Positions 1-9,351 of a DNA stretch of 64,000 bases are shown piece after piece. The translations under genes and the position numbers were made by a program. The stretch comes from Clostridium_AQ sp900552125 (GTDB lineage Bacteria; Bacillota_I; Bacilli_A; Erysipelotrichales; Erysipelotrichaceae): NCBI GenBank assembly GCA_037892765.1, contig JBBKBW010000007.1; one strand, given 5' to 3'. Within the stretch, counting starts at the first letter, position 1, and every line of letters begins with the position of its first letter. The notes beneath the pieces are model-generated. The model saw nothing but the letters and a program-made list of their open reading frames with translations. It searched no databases and was not told the origin of the DNA.

Positions 1-63
1 ACTTTAAATTCAAAAACTCAAATGATAAAATAACAGTAATTACGTTATAAGGAGAATTCGTTT

Positions 64-798
64 ATGAGTTTTGAAACAGTAAAAGCAAGGAAATATATTT
101 TGTTTGATCTTGATGGTACATTATTGCCTATGGATATTGATGTGTTTGAAAAAGCATATTTTAAAGGGTTATGCAAAAGCATGATTGATAAGATTGATCC
201 ACAGGAATTATATAAACATATTTGGGGTGGGACAAAAGCAATGGTATTAAATGATGGTTCTAAAACAAATATGGAAGTATTTAAAGATTATTTCAACAAC
301 AATACTGATTTAGATTATGATACATGTGAACCAATCTTCTTAGAATACTATAGAACAGGATTCCAGGATTGTGTAAATGCATGTTCTGTAAGTGAATTAA
401 GTAAAAAAATAGTTGAGGAATTACAAAATAAAGGCTATACTGTTGCGATTGCGACAAATCCTATTTTTCCACAAATTGCGACATACTCTAGATTAAATTG
501 GTTAGGCATTGATCCTGAAAGTGTAGAACTAGTTACTACCTTTGAGAATTCCTATCATGCAAAGCCAAATCCAGATTATTTTAAAGAAGTATGTGATACA
601 CTTCAGGTTGATCCTAAGGAATGTATTATGGTAGGAAATGATGTTACTGAAGATGGAGTTGCGGCTACTTTAGGAATGGAAGTAATGTTAATTGAAGATT
701 GTCTTTTAAATAAAAATAATCTTTCAACAGATAAATTTTCATTAGGTAGTTTATCACAGTTATATGAATGGGCAAAAGCATTGCCTGAAATTAAGTAA
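64..798 (+). CDS. HAD-superfamily hydrolase (phosphatase)
   Basis: The 244-residue protein is a probable cytoplasmic phosphatase acting on a small phosphorylated metabolite; the substrate cannot be told. The HAD motif I FDLDGT lies at residues 14-19 (nucleophile D15, acid/base D17). Motif II is in AIATNP near residue 130, the conserved lysine in HAKPNPDYF near 166, and motif III in GNDVTEDG near 193. The segment between motifs I and II is helical and of the size of a C1 cap. The start follows GGAG at about 52-55. It ends at a strong bidirectional terminator and looks monocistronic. Family assignment is firm, substrate unknown. Confidence 0.9.
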   Translation: MSFETVKARKYILFDLDGTLLPMDIDVFEKAYFKGLCKSMIDKIDPQELYKHIWGGTKAMVLNDGSKTNMEVFKDYFNNNTDLDYDTCEPIFLEYYRTGFQDCVNACSVSELSKKIVEELQNKGYTVAIATNPIFPQIATYSRLNWLGIDPESVELVTTFENSYHAKPNPDYFKEVCDTLQVDPKECIMVGNDVTEDGVAATLGMEVMLIEDCLLNKNNLSTDKFSLGSLSQLYEWAKALPEIK

Positions 799-803
799 TG
801 TCA

Positions 804-847
804 AAAAGCATAGAAATGAAATTCAGTTTCAAATCTATGCTTTTTTA
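804..847. terminator. Bidirectional intrinsic terminator
   Basis: AAAAAGCATAGA pairs with TCTATGCTTTTTT across a short AT-rich loop. It has a U-tract in both directions, so it serves the convergent HAD gene and the LysR gene. Confidence 0.85.
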
Positions 848-850
848 GTT

Positions 851-1690
851 CTAAAGAGCTGAAAATAAGGTGTTATATTCCTTCTTCTTTTCGCTTCTAC
901 AAACAAGATAATATGTAGTTGTAGCTTCTTCATCAGGTATAGGGATAATAATACGATTTGTTGTGGATTCAAGATATTTCTCTGCAAGATCAGAAGTAAA
1001 TGATGGTAATGAGGATGCATGTACTAACTCATTGAAACTAAAGCGATCGTCTTGTGTTAGAAATCTAGAATCTGGCATCATCTCTGTACGTACGAAATTC
1101 CAGAAACCAATATCTGACATCAACAACATATTTTCTCCATTCATTTCAGTGAAAGATAGACTTTTTCTTCTAGCAAATTTATGTTTTTTCGGTAAAGCAA
1201 ACATAAGGGATTCTCTTCCGCATTCTTTATAAAAATATTGTTTTCCTGTAGGTTTTTCATGTACTACAACAAGATGATATGTATGATTATTTAGCCCATC
1301 CAGTAAAGCTTGATCACTAACTGTTTCAGTCTGAAACATGATATTAGGATAGAGATTAGAGATTAAAGGAGCTAGTCTCCAGATAGGAGCTGGAGCACAT
1401 ACTCCAAGGGAAATGGTACGGTTTTTTCTGTCAAATTCTTGTGCTTTCTCTGCTAGTGTATCCGCATCTTCTAATAGCTTTTTTGTAAGTGTAAGGACAT
1501 ATTTCCCATTTTCATTTAACTCAAGTTTATTCTTGTGACGAATAAATAGTGGGATATCAAGATCTTCTTCTAGTTTTTGCATATTTCTACTTAATGCTGG
1601 TTGTGAAAGGTGTAAGATTTCTGCTGCTTCTGAAAGTGTTCCTGCATCAGCAAATGTCACAAATTGGCGAAGTTTATAAAGATCAATCAT
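851..1690 (-). CDS. LysR-family transcriptional regulator
   Basis: The 279-residue protein starts MIDLYKLRQF. An N-terminal winged helix-turn-helix (about residues 1-60, with the LysR hallmark LSQPALSRNMQKLEEDL) is followed by a periplasmic-binding-like effector domain from about residue 90. The start is placed at 1690 because AGGAAG lies just upstream; an in-frame ATG at 1798 would add 36 unconserved residues. It is divergent from the flavodoxin/ferredoxin gene at 1895, the usual arrangement for a LysR protein and its target, so that gene and the following aldo-keto reductase are the likeliest regulon. The effector is unknown. Confidence 0.9.
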   Translation of the reverse strand: MIDLYKLRQFVTFADAGTLSEAAEILHLSQPALSRNMQKLEEDLDIPLFIRHKNKLELNENGKYVLTLTKKLLEDADTLAEKAQEFDRKNRTISLGVCAPAPIWRLAPLISNLYPNIMFQTETVSDQALLDGLNNHTYHLVVVHEKPTGKQYFYKECGRESLMFALPKKHKFARRKSLSFTEMNGENMLLMSDIGFWNFVRTEMMPDSRFLTQDDRFSFNELVHASSLPSFTSDLAEKYLESTTNRIIIPIPDEEATTTYYLVCRSEKKKEYNTLFSAL

Positions 1691-1894
1691 ATATAACCAC
1701 TTCCTTTCAGTATAAATAATATTTATACGTTTATACACTTTTAGCATTTTACATTTATAGAGAAAATAGTGATAATAGAGGCGAGGAACATAGAACAAAT
1801 GATCTTTGTCTCCTAGTCAGTACTGATTATAACAAACAAATTAAATTGTTTCAATTTCCGCTCTTATTTGAAAAGGATGGTGAGAAGAAACAAA

Positions 1895-2677
1895 ATGTTA
1901 TTTTATTTTACAGCCACAGGCAATAGTTTATATGTTGCAAAGCAATTAGATGAACAGTGCATTAGTATAGCACAGGCTATACATGATGAAAATCATGTAT
2001 ACAAAGCCGATAAGATTGGTGTTGTATGTCCAATATTTGGACATGAAATGCCAGATTTAGTAAAAGAATTTTTAATAGCTTCAAAGTTTGAAACAGATTA
2101 TTTCTATCTGATTTTAACATATGGAAATTATCATGGAGGAGCCTCAAAACTTGCGAAGGAATTTTTGGAAAGTCATGGTATAACTCCATCTTATATTCAG
2201 TGCGTTCTTATGGTAGATAATTACCTACCTGCTTTTGATATGGAGGAACAAAAAAAGATAGATAAAAAAGTTGATGAGAAAATAAAAGAAATAGTAAAAG
2301 ATATTCAGGACAGACGTATTTTTATATCACCTGTAACTGATCAAGATAGAAATATTCATAAAGAATATTTAAAGAGAAGATCAAAGATGCCATCGAATAT
2401 ATTTTTAGATTTATATGAAATAAACGATAAATGTATTGGATGCGGTATATGTAAAAAGATTTGTCCTAAAAAATGTTTCACTTTAGAAGGACAAAAAAGT
2501 GTCTGGAATCCTGAAGGGTGTATTAGCTGTATGGCTTGTATTCATGCTTGTCCAATGATGGCAATACAGTTGAAGATTCCAGAAAAGAATAAAAAAGCTA
2601 GATATCGTAATGAGAACATTAGTATTTGTGAAATCATTGATGCGAATAATCAATGGGACGAAGATATATTAGAATAG
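1895..2677 (+). CDS. EFR1-type flavodoxin/4Fe-4S ferredoxin fusion protein
   Basis: The 260-residue protein begins MLFYFTATGNS. This is a flavodoxin-like FMN-binding start (TATGNS at about residues 5-10), with a flavodoxin fold to about residue 165. Two 4Fe-4S motifs follow: CIGCGICKKICPKKC and CISCMACIHACP (about residues 182-230). It is a soluble electron carrier or small oxidoreductase, as in the EFR1 family; redox partners are unknown. An in-frame TTG at 1868 adds nine residues, but the ATG at 1895 sits behind the purine-rich GGTGAGAAG and matches the family start. It is followed after 27 bp by an aldo-keto reductase, probably as one transcript. Confidence 0.85.
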   Translation: MLFYFTATGNSLYVAKQLDEQCISIAQAIHDENHVYKADKIGVVCPIFGHEMPDLVKEFLIASKFETDYFYLILTYGNYHGGASKLAKEFLESHGITPSYIQCVLMVDNYLPAFDMEEQKKIDKKVDEKIKEIVKDIQDRRIFISPVTDQDRNIHKEYLKRRSKMPSNIFLDLYEINDKCIGCGICKKICPKKCFTLEGQKSVWNPEGCISCMACIHACPMMAIQLKIPEKNKKARYRNENISICEIIDANNQWDEDILE

Positions 2678-2704
2678 TAAAAAGATAAAACGAGGAGGTA
2701 ACTT

Positions 2705-3568
2705 ATGAACTATTTAACTTTAAACACAGGAGCAAAAATGCCACAGGAAGGATTTGGTGTATTTCAGATTCCAGATGCAGAACAATGTGAACAGGTTGTT
2801 TATGATGCGATAAAAACAGGATATAGATTATTAGATACTGCAGCAGCTTATATGAATGAAGCAGCAGTTGGTAAAGGTGTTGAAAGAGCTATTGCGGATG
2901 GATTAACTACAAGAGAAGAACTATTCATTACTACAAAAGTATGGGTACAGGATCAGAAAAATGAAGAAACAGCTTATCAGGCAGTTAAAGAATCTTTAGC
3001 TAAATTGAATATGCCTTATGTTGATCTTGTGCTTTTACATCAGCCAATGAATGATTACTTTGCGGCTTATCGTGGTATTGAAAAGGCTTATAAAGAAGGA
3101 TTGACTAAAGCAATTGGTGTAGCAAATTTCTATCCAGCAATTCTTACAAATCTTTGCGAGAATGTAGAAGTTATCCCAGCTGTTAATCAGGTAGAGCTTC
3201 ATCCATTCTTTGTTCAGGAAGAAGCAATTGAAAATATGAAAGCATATGGTGTTGCACCTCAAGCATGGGGACCTCTAGCAGAAGGAAAACATGGAATTTT
3301 CACAGACCCTATATTAACTGAAATTGGTAATAAATATGGAAAAACAGCTGCTCAGGTTGCATTAAAATGGAATGAACAGCGTGGTGTTTCTATCATTCCT
3401 AAATCTGTTCATGTAGAAAGAATGGAACAGAATATCGATATTTGGGATTTCACTTTAACTGATGATGAAATGAATAAGATTGCGGAAAAAGATTTAGGTC
3501 ATAGTGAAATTGTTAATCATGATGATCCAGCATTTGTGAAAATGATTTGTGAAATGAAGATTCATTAA
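2705..3568 (+). CDS. Aldo/keto reductase
   Basis: The 287-residue NAD(P)H-dependent carbonyl reductase has the AKR tetrad: Asp and Tyr in LLDTAAAYMNEAAVG, Lys in TTKVWV and His in LLHQP. The cofactor-binding IPKSVHVERMEQN is near residue 237. The length is typical of the 2,5-diketo-gluconate reductase-like branch (YvgN/DkgA type). The start is fixed by GAGGAGGTAACTT seven bases upstream. Co-transcription with the preceding ferredoxin-type gene suggests a shared redox function under the divergent LysR regulator (inference). Confidence 0.92.
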   Translation: MNYLTLNTGAKMPQEGFGVFQIPDAEQCEQVVYDAIKTGYRLLDTAAAYMNEAAVGKGVERAIADGLTTREELFITTKVWVQDQKNEETAYQAVKESLAKLNMPYVDLVLLHQPMNDYFAAYRGIEKAYKEGLTKAIGVANFYPAILTNLCENVEVIPAVNQVELHPFFVQEEAIENMKAYGVAPQAWGPLAEGKHGIFTDPILTEIGNKYGKTAAQVALKWNEQRGVSIIPKSVHVERMEQNIDIWDFTLTDDEMNKIAEKDLGHSEIVNHDDPAFVKMICEMKIH

Positions 3569-3580
3569 GAAAAAATTATA

Positions 3581-3638
3581 TAGCAGCGTAGAAATGCCAA
3601 TAGAATCTATTAAAGAAGCTTTCTACGTTGCTAAAAAA
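3581..3638. repeat. Long-stem inverted repeat after the aldo-keto reductase
   Basis: TAGCAGCGTAGAAA pairs with TTTCTACGTTGCTA with a single G-U pair. On the plus strand the hairpin is followed by A residues, not T, so it is not a canonical terminator in that direction. A 3' transcript-stabilising or weak termination role is possible. Confidence 0.5.
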
Positions 3639-3656
3639 ATACAAAGGTGATTTTAG

Positions 3657-4672
3657 ATGAAGAAACACAAAGTTAAATCTTTATTCATGTTTATTCTTAT
3701 ATTCTTCATTACAGCATGTAGTAATACAGGTGCATTGCCATCTAATACACAAATAGAGGAAGAACAGAATAATATGGGAAATAGCGATAAAACTGTACAA
3801 TAAACAGAATATATTAGTACGGTACCAGAGGCTTACTTTTCAGATGCCAAGCAACAAGGAGAAATAGTTGAAGTTACATATACAAGTAAAGATTATACAA
3901 ATGAGCAAAGTGAAAATATTGAGAAAATAGCTTATGTTTATTTGCCATATAGTATGATGAAAATGATTTAAACACTAGATATAACATCTTATATCTGATG
4001 CATGGCTGGACAATGACAGCAGGTGATTTTTTTCAAAGCTCACAAAGTGATATAGTAAACATGTTGGATAACATGATAGAAAAAGGCGATATACCACCAG
4101 TAATTGTTGTTTGTGTTACCTTTGATGCGCAAAATCAATCACAAAGTTTTTCTAGATCTGTTGATGAGTTATCAGTATTTCATCAGGATTTACGAGATAA
4201 TCTTATTCCAGCCATTGAGAGTCAATTTCATACATATGCTCAAGATGTAACTGAAGAAGGTATTCAGGCTTCACGAAATCATAGAGCGTTTGGAGGATTT
4301 TCTCTAGATGCAGTTACGACTTGGTATCAATTTGTTTATAACTTAGATTATATTAAATATTTTCTTCCAATGAGCGAAGACTGCTGGGTAATGGGAACAT
4401 ATGGTGGTCTATATTATCCAGAAGAAACGGTAGATTATCTAGAGAATGTTGTTGAAGGTGGTGAATGGCAGGAGAATGATTTCAGGATTTATCAGGGTAT
4501 TGGGACAGATGACCCTATCTGGTATCAAACAGATAGCCAAATACAGGAAATGTTTAAAAGTGAATTATTTACTCCGGTAAATCTACATTATGCAATTATA
4601 GAAGGCGGTCAACATGATATAAATGCCTGTGAGCGTTATTTATATTATGCATTACAGGATTTCTTTGGTTAA
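3657..4672 (+). pseudogene. Disrupted secreted esterase lipoprotein (alpha/beta hydrolase)
   Basis: The reading frame starts at 3657 with a lipoprotein signal peptide ending in the lipobox ITAC (Cys21). It meets an in-frame TAA at 3801-3803. It resumes with VPEAYFSDAKQQGEIVEVTY and VYLPYS, which resemble the N-terminus of the Esterase D/IroE-like family. A missing base near 3954 then shifts the frame: restoring one T gives YDENDLNTRYNILYLMHGW, joining directly to the open frame from 3998. That frame carries the esterase core HGWTMTAGDFF, a nucleophile elbow GFSLDAVTTW and a late HD pair. The nucleophile turn reads GFSLD where GFSMGG is usual. There are two lesions, so it is most likely a pseudogene; the intact-looking 224-residue remnant lacks export and the N-terminal strands. 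Confidence 0.85.
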
Positions 4673-4772
4673 ATTAAGGAGTATAATTTTTCTTTCTCAT
4701 CTACTTTACTACTTAAAAATATATTGAAATATATAAATTAAATAGATTAAGATGTAATTGAGAGGAGTGATA

Positions 4773-5501
4773 ATGATGAATAGACCCTATATCTTCTGTC
4801 ATATGATGACTTCTTTAGATGGAAAAATAATAGGTGATTATATGGATACTTTAGAAGGTGAAAATGCAGGTAATGTATTTTATGATATTGCTTTTGGAAA
4901 GAATGCCTATTATAAACATCAGGGATGGATATCAGGAAGAATTACTACCGATGATAATTTCACTTTTTATGAAAAACCTGAATTAGATGAAAATGCACCA
5001 ATAATTCCTGAAGGTGATTATGTAAATAATCCTAATGCAGGAATGTATTATGTATCAGTTGACCCAAAAGGAAAGCTTGGATGGAAGAGTAATGAGCTAA
5101 TATACGTAGATACAAAAGCTCATGTGTTGGAAGTTCTAACGGAACAAGCAAGTAATTCATATAAGGCTTTTTTGAGAAAACTAGGTATATCTTATATTAT
5201 TGCAGGTAAAGAAAATCTTGATTATGAACTGGCAATGGATAAATTAAAAAACTTATTTCACATTGAAACATTAATGCTTGGTGGAGGCGGAGTATTAAAT
5301 TGGTCTTTTATCCAAGCAGGAATGTGTGATGAAATCAGTGTTGTTATTGCGGCAGCTGCAGATGGTTCTACAGAAACACCTGCATTATTTTCAGCAAAGG
5401 ATAATTTTGCCCCAGCAAAAGCTGTAAGCTTTTCTTTACAACAAGCAGAAGTTAAAGATGGTGGAAGTGTATGGCTACGCTATAAAGTAAAATCGAATTA
5501 A
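4773..5501 (+). CDS. RibD C-terminal-like reductase (dihydrofolate reductase fold)
   Basis: The 242-residue protein resembles the reductase domain of riboflavin-biosynthesis RibD/Rib7. It has the N-terminal strand PYIFCHMMTSLDGKI and the pyridine-nucleotide-binding glycine-rich turn LMLGGGGVLNWSFIQAGMCDE near residue 170. It is a stand-alone copy, not linked to other rib genes, so a general NADPH-dependent oxidoreductase role is likelier than riboflavin synthesis (inference). GAGAGGAG lies just upstream of ATG 4773; a TTG at 4758 is inside the ribosome-site region and is rejected. It appears monocistronic, ending at the terminator at 5541. Confidence 0.8.
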   Translation: MMNRPYIFCHMMTSLDGKIIGDYMDTLEGENAGNVFYDIAFGKNAYYKHQGWISGRITTDDNFTFYEKPELDENAPIIPEGDYVNNPNAGMYYVSVDPKGKLGWKSNELIYVDTKAHVLEVLTEQASNSYKAFLRKLGISYIIAGKENLDYELAMDKLKNLFHIETLMLGGGGVLNWSFIQAGMCDEISVVIAAAADGSTETPALFSAKDNFAPAKAVSFSLQQAEVKDGGSVWLRYKVKSN

Positions 5502-5540
5502 TATAAATTAATTATTACGGATAATTTATCACAATAAGAT

Positions 5541-5590
5541 AAAAAAAGAAGGTTATGATAAGACATTGTCTATTTATCATAACCTTTTAA
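5541..5590. terminator. Bidirectional terminator
   Basis: AAGGTTATGATAA pairs with TTATCATAACCTT with A/T runs on both sides. It separates the convergent RibD-like gene and the PTS operon. Confidence 0.85.
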
Positions 5591-5600
5591 ATTAAGTTAG

Positions 5601-7043
5601 TTAATCCAAATCTTCTCCATTTGATGCGATTACCTTTTTATACCAATAAAAACTGTCTTTCTTCTCACGGTGAAGATCACCATTTCCATCATTATCTTTA
5701 TCTACATAAATAAAGCCATAACGTTTCTTCATTTCACCAGTTGATGCACTAACTAAATCAACACATCCCCACATGGTATATCCCATAAGCTCTACACCAT
5801 CTTTTATTGCTTCGTGCATCTGTTTTATATGTTCTCTTAAATAATCGATGCGATATGGATCATGGATTTTTCCATCTTCACTAATTATATCGTTTGCGCC
5901 TATTCCGTTTTCTACTATCATCATTGGAATACGATAACGGCTATACATATGATTTAAGTAATAACGCAATCCTTCTGGATCAATTTGCCATCCCCATTCA
6001 CTTGTTTGTAAGTAAGGGTTCTTAACTCCAGCAAATATATTCCCAGCACTTTTTACTAGTTCAGGATCAGCACTAGCACAACTTGACATATAATAAGAGA
6101 AAGAATAGAAATCTACGACACCTTTCTTTAATATTTCCTTATCTTCATCAGTAATAGTAATCTTTATGTTTTTTTCTTCAAAAAAGCGTTTTGCGAAATA
6201 TGGATATTCACCTAATACTTGTACATCCCCGCAGAAATAATTATGACGCATTCTCTCTTGTGCTAATAATACATCTTTAGGATTACAGCTATATGGATAG
6301 GTTGCACTTCCAGCTAACATACATCCTATTTTAAATTCAGGATTGATTTCATGCCCCATTATTACAGCTTTTGCGCTGGCAATAAATTGGTGATGTAATG
6401 CTTGAAATCTTTTGTTTACTTGTTCATTGCTTTCCTGATAGCCAATAATAATTTCTTCTTTTTCTGGGACCATTCCTAATCCCATAGTAGTACCGAAAGA
6501 AGTCATAGCACAATTTATTTCGTTAAATGTTAGCCAGTATGTTACTTCATGTTTATATTCAGTAAATACAGTTTTACAATAACGTAAGAAATGATCAATG
6601 GTTTCTCTTCCATACCAGCCATTATATTTTTTAGTCAATCCAAATGGAGTTTCATAATGAGAAAGTGTAACTAAAGGTTCTATATTGTACTTTTTACATT
6701 CTTGGAATACTTTATGATAAAAATCAATACCTTTTTGATTTGGCTTTTCATCATATCCATTTGGGTAAATACGAGACCAATTAATACTTAAACGAAAACA
6801 TTTGAATCCCATTTCTCCCATTAACGCAATATCTTCTTTATAACGATGATAAAAATCAACTGCTTCGTGACTAGGATAATAGGTTCCGTTTTCTAATTCC
6901 ATTGTAAAACGACGGGGACTTGTTTTCGTACCGCCTGTCATATGGTCAGGAATATTTTCACCTTTTCCATCTTCTAACCAAGCACCTTCATATTGATTTG
7001 CGGCAGTAGCTCCGCCCCATAAAAAATCCTTAGGAAATGCCAT
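5601..7043 (-). CDS. 6-phospho-beta-glucosidase (GH1)
   Basis: The 480-residue glycoside hydrolase family 1 enzyme hydrolyses intracellular phosphorylated beta-glucosides delivered by the PTS. Seen: N-terminal FLWGGATAANQYEGA, acid/base Glu in LTFNEIN, nucleophile Glu in IVENGIGA, and C-terminal KKRYGFIYVDKDNDG, where the lysine and tyrosine belong to the phosphate-binding pocket of 6-phospho enzymes. It is the last gene of the IIA-IIB-IIC-hydrolase operon, 51 bp after IIC, preceded by AGGAGGATATC. Expression should follow the operon promoter near 9094-9122. Confidence 0.93.
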   Translation of the reverse strand: MAFPKDFLWGGATAANQYEGAWLEDGKGENIPDHMTGGTKTSPRRFTMELENGTYYPSHEAVDFYHRYKEDIALMGEMGFKCFRLSINWSRIYPNGYDEKPNQKGIDFYHKVFQECKKYNIEPLVTLSHYETPFGLTKKYNGWYGRETIDHFLRYCKTVFTEYKHEVTYWLTFNEINCAMTSFGTTMGLGMVPEKEEIIIGYQESNEQVNKRFQALHHQFIASAKAVIMGHEINPEFKIGCMLAGSATYPYSCNPKDVLLAQERMRHNYFCGDVQVLGEYPYFAKRFFEEKNIKITITDEDKEILKKGVVDFYSFSYYMSSCASADPELVKSAGNIFAGVKNPYLQTSEWGWQIDPEGLRYYLNHMYSRYRIPMMIVENGIGANDIISEDGKIHDPYRIDYLREHIKQMHEAIKDGVELMGYTMWGCVDLVSASTGEMKKRYGFIYVDKDNDGNGDLHREKKDSFYWYKKVIASNGEDLD

Positions 7044-7094
7044 ATTGATATCCTCCTTTTAAAAGAAGGCAAGAGTTCACTCTTGCCTATGTTT

Positions 7095-8390
7095 TTAAGC
7101 AGCTTGTTCTGCTTCTTCAGCTTCCTTTTCTTTAGCGATAAGCTGTTTTTCATATACCTTAAAGAAAGGGTAGTAAATAATACATGCAGGAATTAATAGA
7201 ATATAACTCCAAATTGCATTTTGCCATCTTAGTGTACCTAAATAACCAGCAAATCCCATTGGTAATAAAGCAGTTACAGAAATCCATGCAGGCTGTAAGA
7301 ATCCAACTTGATATGCAATATAACTTAAAATCATAAGAATTGGAACATTAAGTACATAAGGGATACATAAAATAGGGTTGTACATGATAGGGAAACCAAA
7401 AGTCATTGGTTCGTTGATACCAAACCAGCTAGGTACTAATGATACTTTTGCGACTGCGCTGATTTGTTTAGATTTTGAACGTAAACCAAATAAAGCTAAT
7501 GGTAAGGTATTTCCTGTACCACCAACAGAAGACATTGTCCCATACAATAAAATAGGGAAGAATTGTAATGGTTGTCCAGCTTCATGTAATTGAGCATTAG
7601 TTGTACTTGCAGTTAGCAGTAATGGAATGATTACAGGCATTAATACCATAGAACCATGGATACCAAAACACCATAACAATACCGCAAATGTAGCTAGAAT
7701 AATAATACCTGGAACAGAAGTAAGAGTTCCTAAAGGTGCAGATAATAATGCCATAAATCCTGAACAAACAGTGTAGGCACCATTCGTAGTGATAGAAATA
7801 ACAGTTGAAATTACGATAAATAAAATAATACTGAATAATAATGGAATAATTGATGCGAATCCATCTTGTAAGAATTGAGGTACTGCAGAAGGCATTTTGA
7901 TACGAACGTTTTTGTCTGTGCAGAACTTATCTATTCTAACAGTGATAAATACAACTAGAAATCCAGTAAACATCCCCTGAGCACCTAAATATGTCATAGA
8001 GATTGTTAGTGCTCCAGTTTCTGTTGCGGTTAAAGTACCAGCTACTAAGAAGAAACAAATTAATGCATTTAAAGCATTCATAATTGGTGACTTCATTTCT
8101 AGATTTTTTGCATAATGGAATGCTAAAGTAGCAACTACCCATACAGATAATAGGTTCATTGTATATTGATATGGAAGATATACTAAGTTATATACACTTC
8201 CACCAGTAGGGAATAAATTTAATAAGCTAGATCCGACAGCACAAATTACCTGGGAAATAGCTCCAATCATGATAACACCCATCAATGACATCATGGCAGC
8301 TTGTAAAGCTCCTAAAAATTTATTATTACCTAAATTCTGACCAAACTCCTGAAGTTTGATCATAAAAGGCATCTCAAATATTTTTTCCAC
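7095..8390 (-). CDS. PTS cellobiose/lactose-family transporter subunit IIC
   Basis: The 431-residue integral membrane permease of the lactose/cellobiose PTS family has about ten hydrophobic spans and the conserved loop PLALFGLRSKSKQIS. NEPMTFGFPIMYNP, carrying the conserved Glu of the sugar-binding site, lies near residues 325-338. It translocates and phosphorylates a beta-glucoside such as cellobiose with the separately encoded IIA and IIB. The C-terminus is a short charged tail. It sits between IIB (14 bp upstream) and the GH1 enzyme, so the substrate is almost certainly a beta-glucoside. Confidence 0.93.
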   Translation of the reverse strand: MEKIFEMPFMIKLQEFGQNLGNNKFLGALQAAMMSLMGVIMIGAISQVICAVGSSLLNLFPTGGSVYNLVYLPYQYTMNLLSVWVVATLAFHYAKNLEMKSPIMNALNALICFFLVAGTLTATETGALTISMTYLGAQGMFTGFLVVFITVRIDKFCTDKNVRIKMPSAVPQFLQDGFASIIPLLFSIILFIVISTVISITTNGAYTVCSGFMALLSAPLGTLTSVPGIIILATFAVLLWCFGIHGSMVLMPVIIPLLLTASTTNAQLHEAGQPLQFFPILLYGTMSSVGGTGNTLPLALFGLRSKSKQISAVAKVSLVPSWFGINEPMTFGFPIMYNPILCIPYVLNVPILMILSYIAYQVGFLQPAWISVTALLPMGFAGYLGTLRWQNAIWSYILLIPACIIYYPFFKVYEKQLIAKEKEAEEAEQAA

Positions 8391-8404
8391 TTCTTTTCCT
8401 CCCT

Positions 8405-8704
8405 TTATTTTTCATTAAATAATTTTTTCGCAAGATTCATAATATTTGGACAATTTGATACAGCATAATCTAATGAAGGGATTGCTTCACAAGGTAGACC
8501 AGTGTTTTCTTTGATTTCTTTAATACGATAAGCAACCTGTGGACCAACCATAATAATGTCAAATTTGTCTGCAGCTTCTTTATATTCAGATAAACCAACC
8601 GCTTTGATTTCTAATTCTTCACCTTGTTGTTTCCAATATTCTTCCATCTTTTTCATTAAAATACTAGTGGACATTCCACCTGCACATACTAATAGAATTT
8701 TCAT
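8405..8704 (-). CDS. PTS cellobiose-type subunit IIB
   Basis: The 99-residue cytoplasmic phosphocarrier has its phosphorylatable Cys at position 7 in LVCAGGMSTSILMKKM, the P-loop signature of lactose/cellobiose IIB. VGPQVAYRIKEI near residue 54 is typical of the cellobiose branch. It accepts phosphate from IIA and passes it to the sugar bound by IIC. It is preceded by AGGAGG and lies 16 bp after IIA. Length and motifs are complete. Confidence 0.93.
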   Translation of the reverse strand: MKILLVCAGGMSTSILMKKMEEYWKQQGEELEIKAVGLSEYKEAADKFDIIMVGPQVAYRIKEIKENTGLPCEAIPSLDYAVSNCPNIMNLAKKLFNEK

Positions 8705-8720
8705 TTTTATTTCCTCCTTG

Positions 8721-9035
8721 TTATGATTTTGATTTGTACATAACGATCATTTCTTTAATTAATTCAATCGCAAGCATACAAGTCATTAGATGATCCTGTG
8801 AATGAATCAATAAGACATTTACATCTTGTTTGTTTCCGTTTGCTTCTTCAAATAAAAGCTCAGTTTGTGCTTTATGAGCTAAATTAACTGCATCATTTGC
8901 TTTCTTTAGAAATTCTTCAGCAGTTTCAAAGTTTCCTTGTTTAGCTTCTTCTAAAGCTGCAAATGCATGAGATCGTGCATCTCCGGAATTTGCTATAATG
9001 TTCATTGCGATTAAATCGATTGGGCTATCATTCAT
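8721..9035 (-). CDS. PTS cellobiose/lactose-type subunit IIA
   Basis: The 104-residue protein forms the trimeric helical-bundle IIA. The active histidine is in NLAHKAQTELL near residue 75, and the nearby His in LLIHSQDHLM matches the family. It receives phosphate from HPr and donates it to IIB. It is the first gene of the operon, with GGAGGAAAG as ribosome site. A sigma-A-like promoter and a downstream palindrome lie in the leader, and the DUF3284 gene is divergent. Confidence 0.93.
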   Translation of the reverse strand: MNDSPIDLIAMNIIANSGDARSHAFAALEEAKQGNFETAEEFLKKANDAVNLAHKAQTELLFEEANGNKQDVNVLLIHSQDHLMTCMLAIELIKEMIVMYKSKS

Positions 9036-9059
9036 ATAATCTTTCCTCCTTTATGTGTT

Positions 9060-9076
9060 ACAGTATGTGATACTGT
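9060..9076. promoter_or_regulatory. Palindromic operator candidate in the PTS operon leader
   Basis: ACAGTAT-GTG-ATACTGT is a perfect 7-bp inverted repeat. It lies just downstream of the predicted transcription start and upstream of the IIA ribosome site. It shares the ACAGTA core with the 12-mers at 9158 and 12463. It could be the site of the PRD-type regulator or an unlinked repressor. Confidence 0.55.
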
Positions 9077-9093
9077 TGTTATTGAACAATCAA

Positions 9094-9122
9094 ATTCTAG
9101 TGTATAATAACAAATCCGTCAA
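9094..9122 (-). promoter_or_regulatory. Sigma-A type promoter of the PTS operon
   Basis: On the minus strand TTGACG (9117-9122), a 17-bp spacer, then TAGAAT (9094-9099). The predicted start is near 9087. No TGGCA-N7-TTGC sigma-54 element is visible in this leader. A partial catabolite-responsive-like sequence (GTAAGCGTT at 9133-9141) lies just upstream. Confidence 0.65.
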
Positions 9123-9336
9123 AGGGCTTTCAGTAAGCGTTTTAGTAAGGGTTATACAGTAATATCTACTTTATACAAGGTAAAATTCGCAATAATTACA
9201 TATTTCATTTAATTTCGCATTAGTGTATATATTTATAGCTATATTAACTGATTAGTGTATACTAGAAAAAGTAATAGTATAATTTTTATAATCTTATAAA
9301 AACAAATCGCTATAATCTAATATATAAAAGGGAATA

Positions 9337-9345
9337 TGTTATAAT
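9337..9345 (+). promoter_or_regulatory. Extended -10 promoter giving a leaderless transcript
   Basis: TGTTATAAT is a perfect extended -10 element. Its last base is six bases from the A of the start codon at 9352, which places the expected start of transcription on the initiation codon itself. No Shine-Dalgarno sequence fits between them. Confidence 0.6.
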
Positions 9346-9351
9346 ACAGAC

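Noticed and set aside
3581..3638. Strong hairpin considered as a transposon end or terminator
   Set aside because: There is no transposase, no target duplication and no U-tract on the plus strand. It is kept only as an inverted repeat.
9036..9350. Search for a sigma-54 promoter before the PTS operon
   Set aside because: No TGGCA-N7-TTGC pattern on either strand. A sigma-A promoter fits better.
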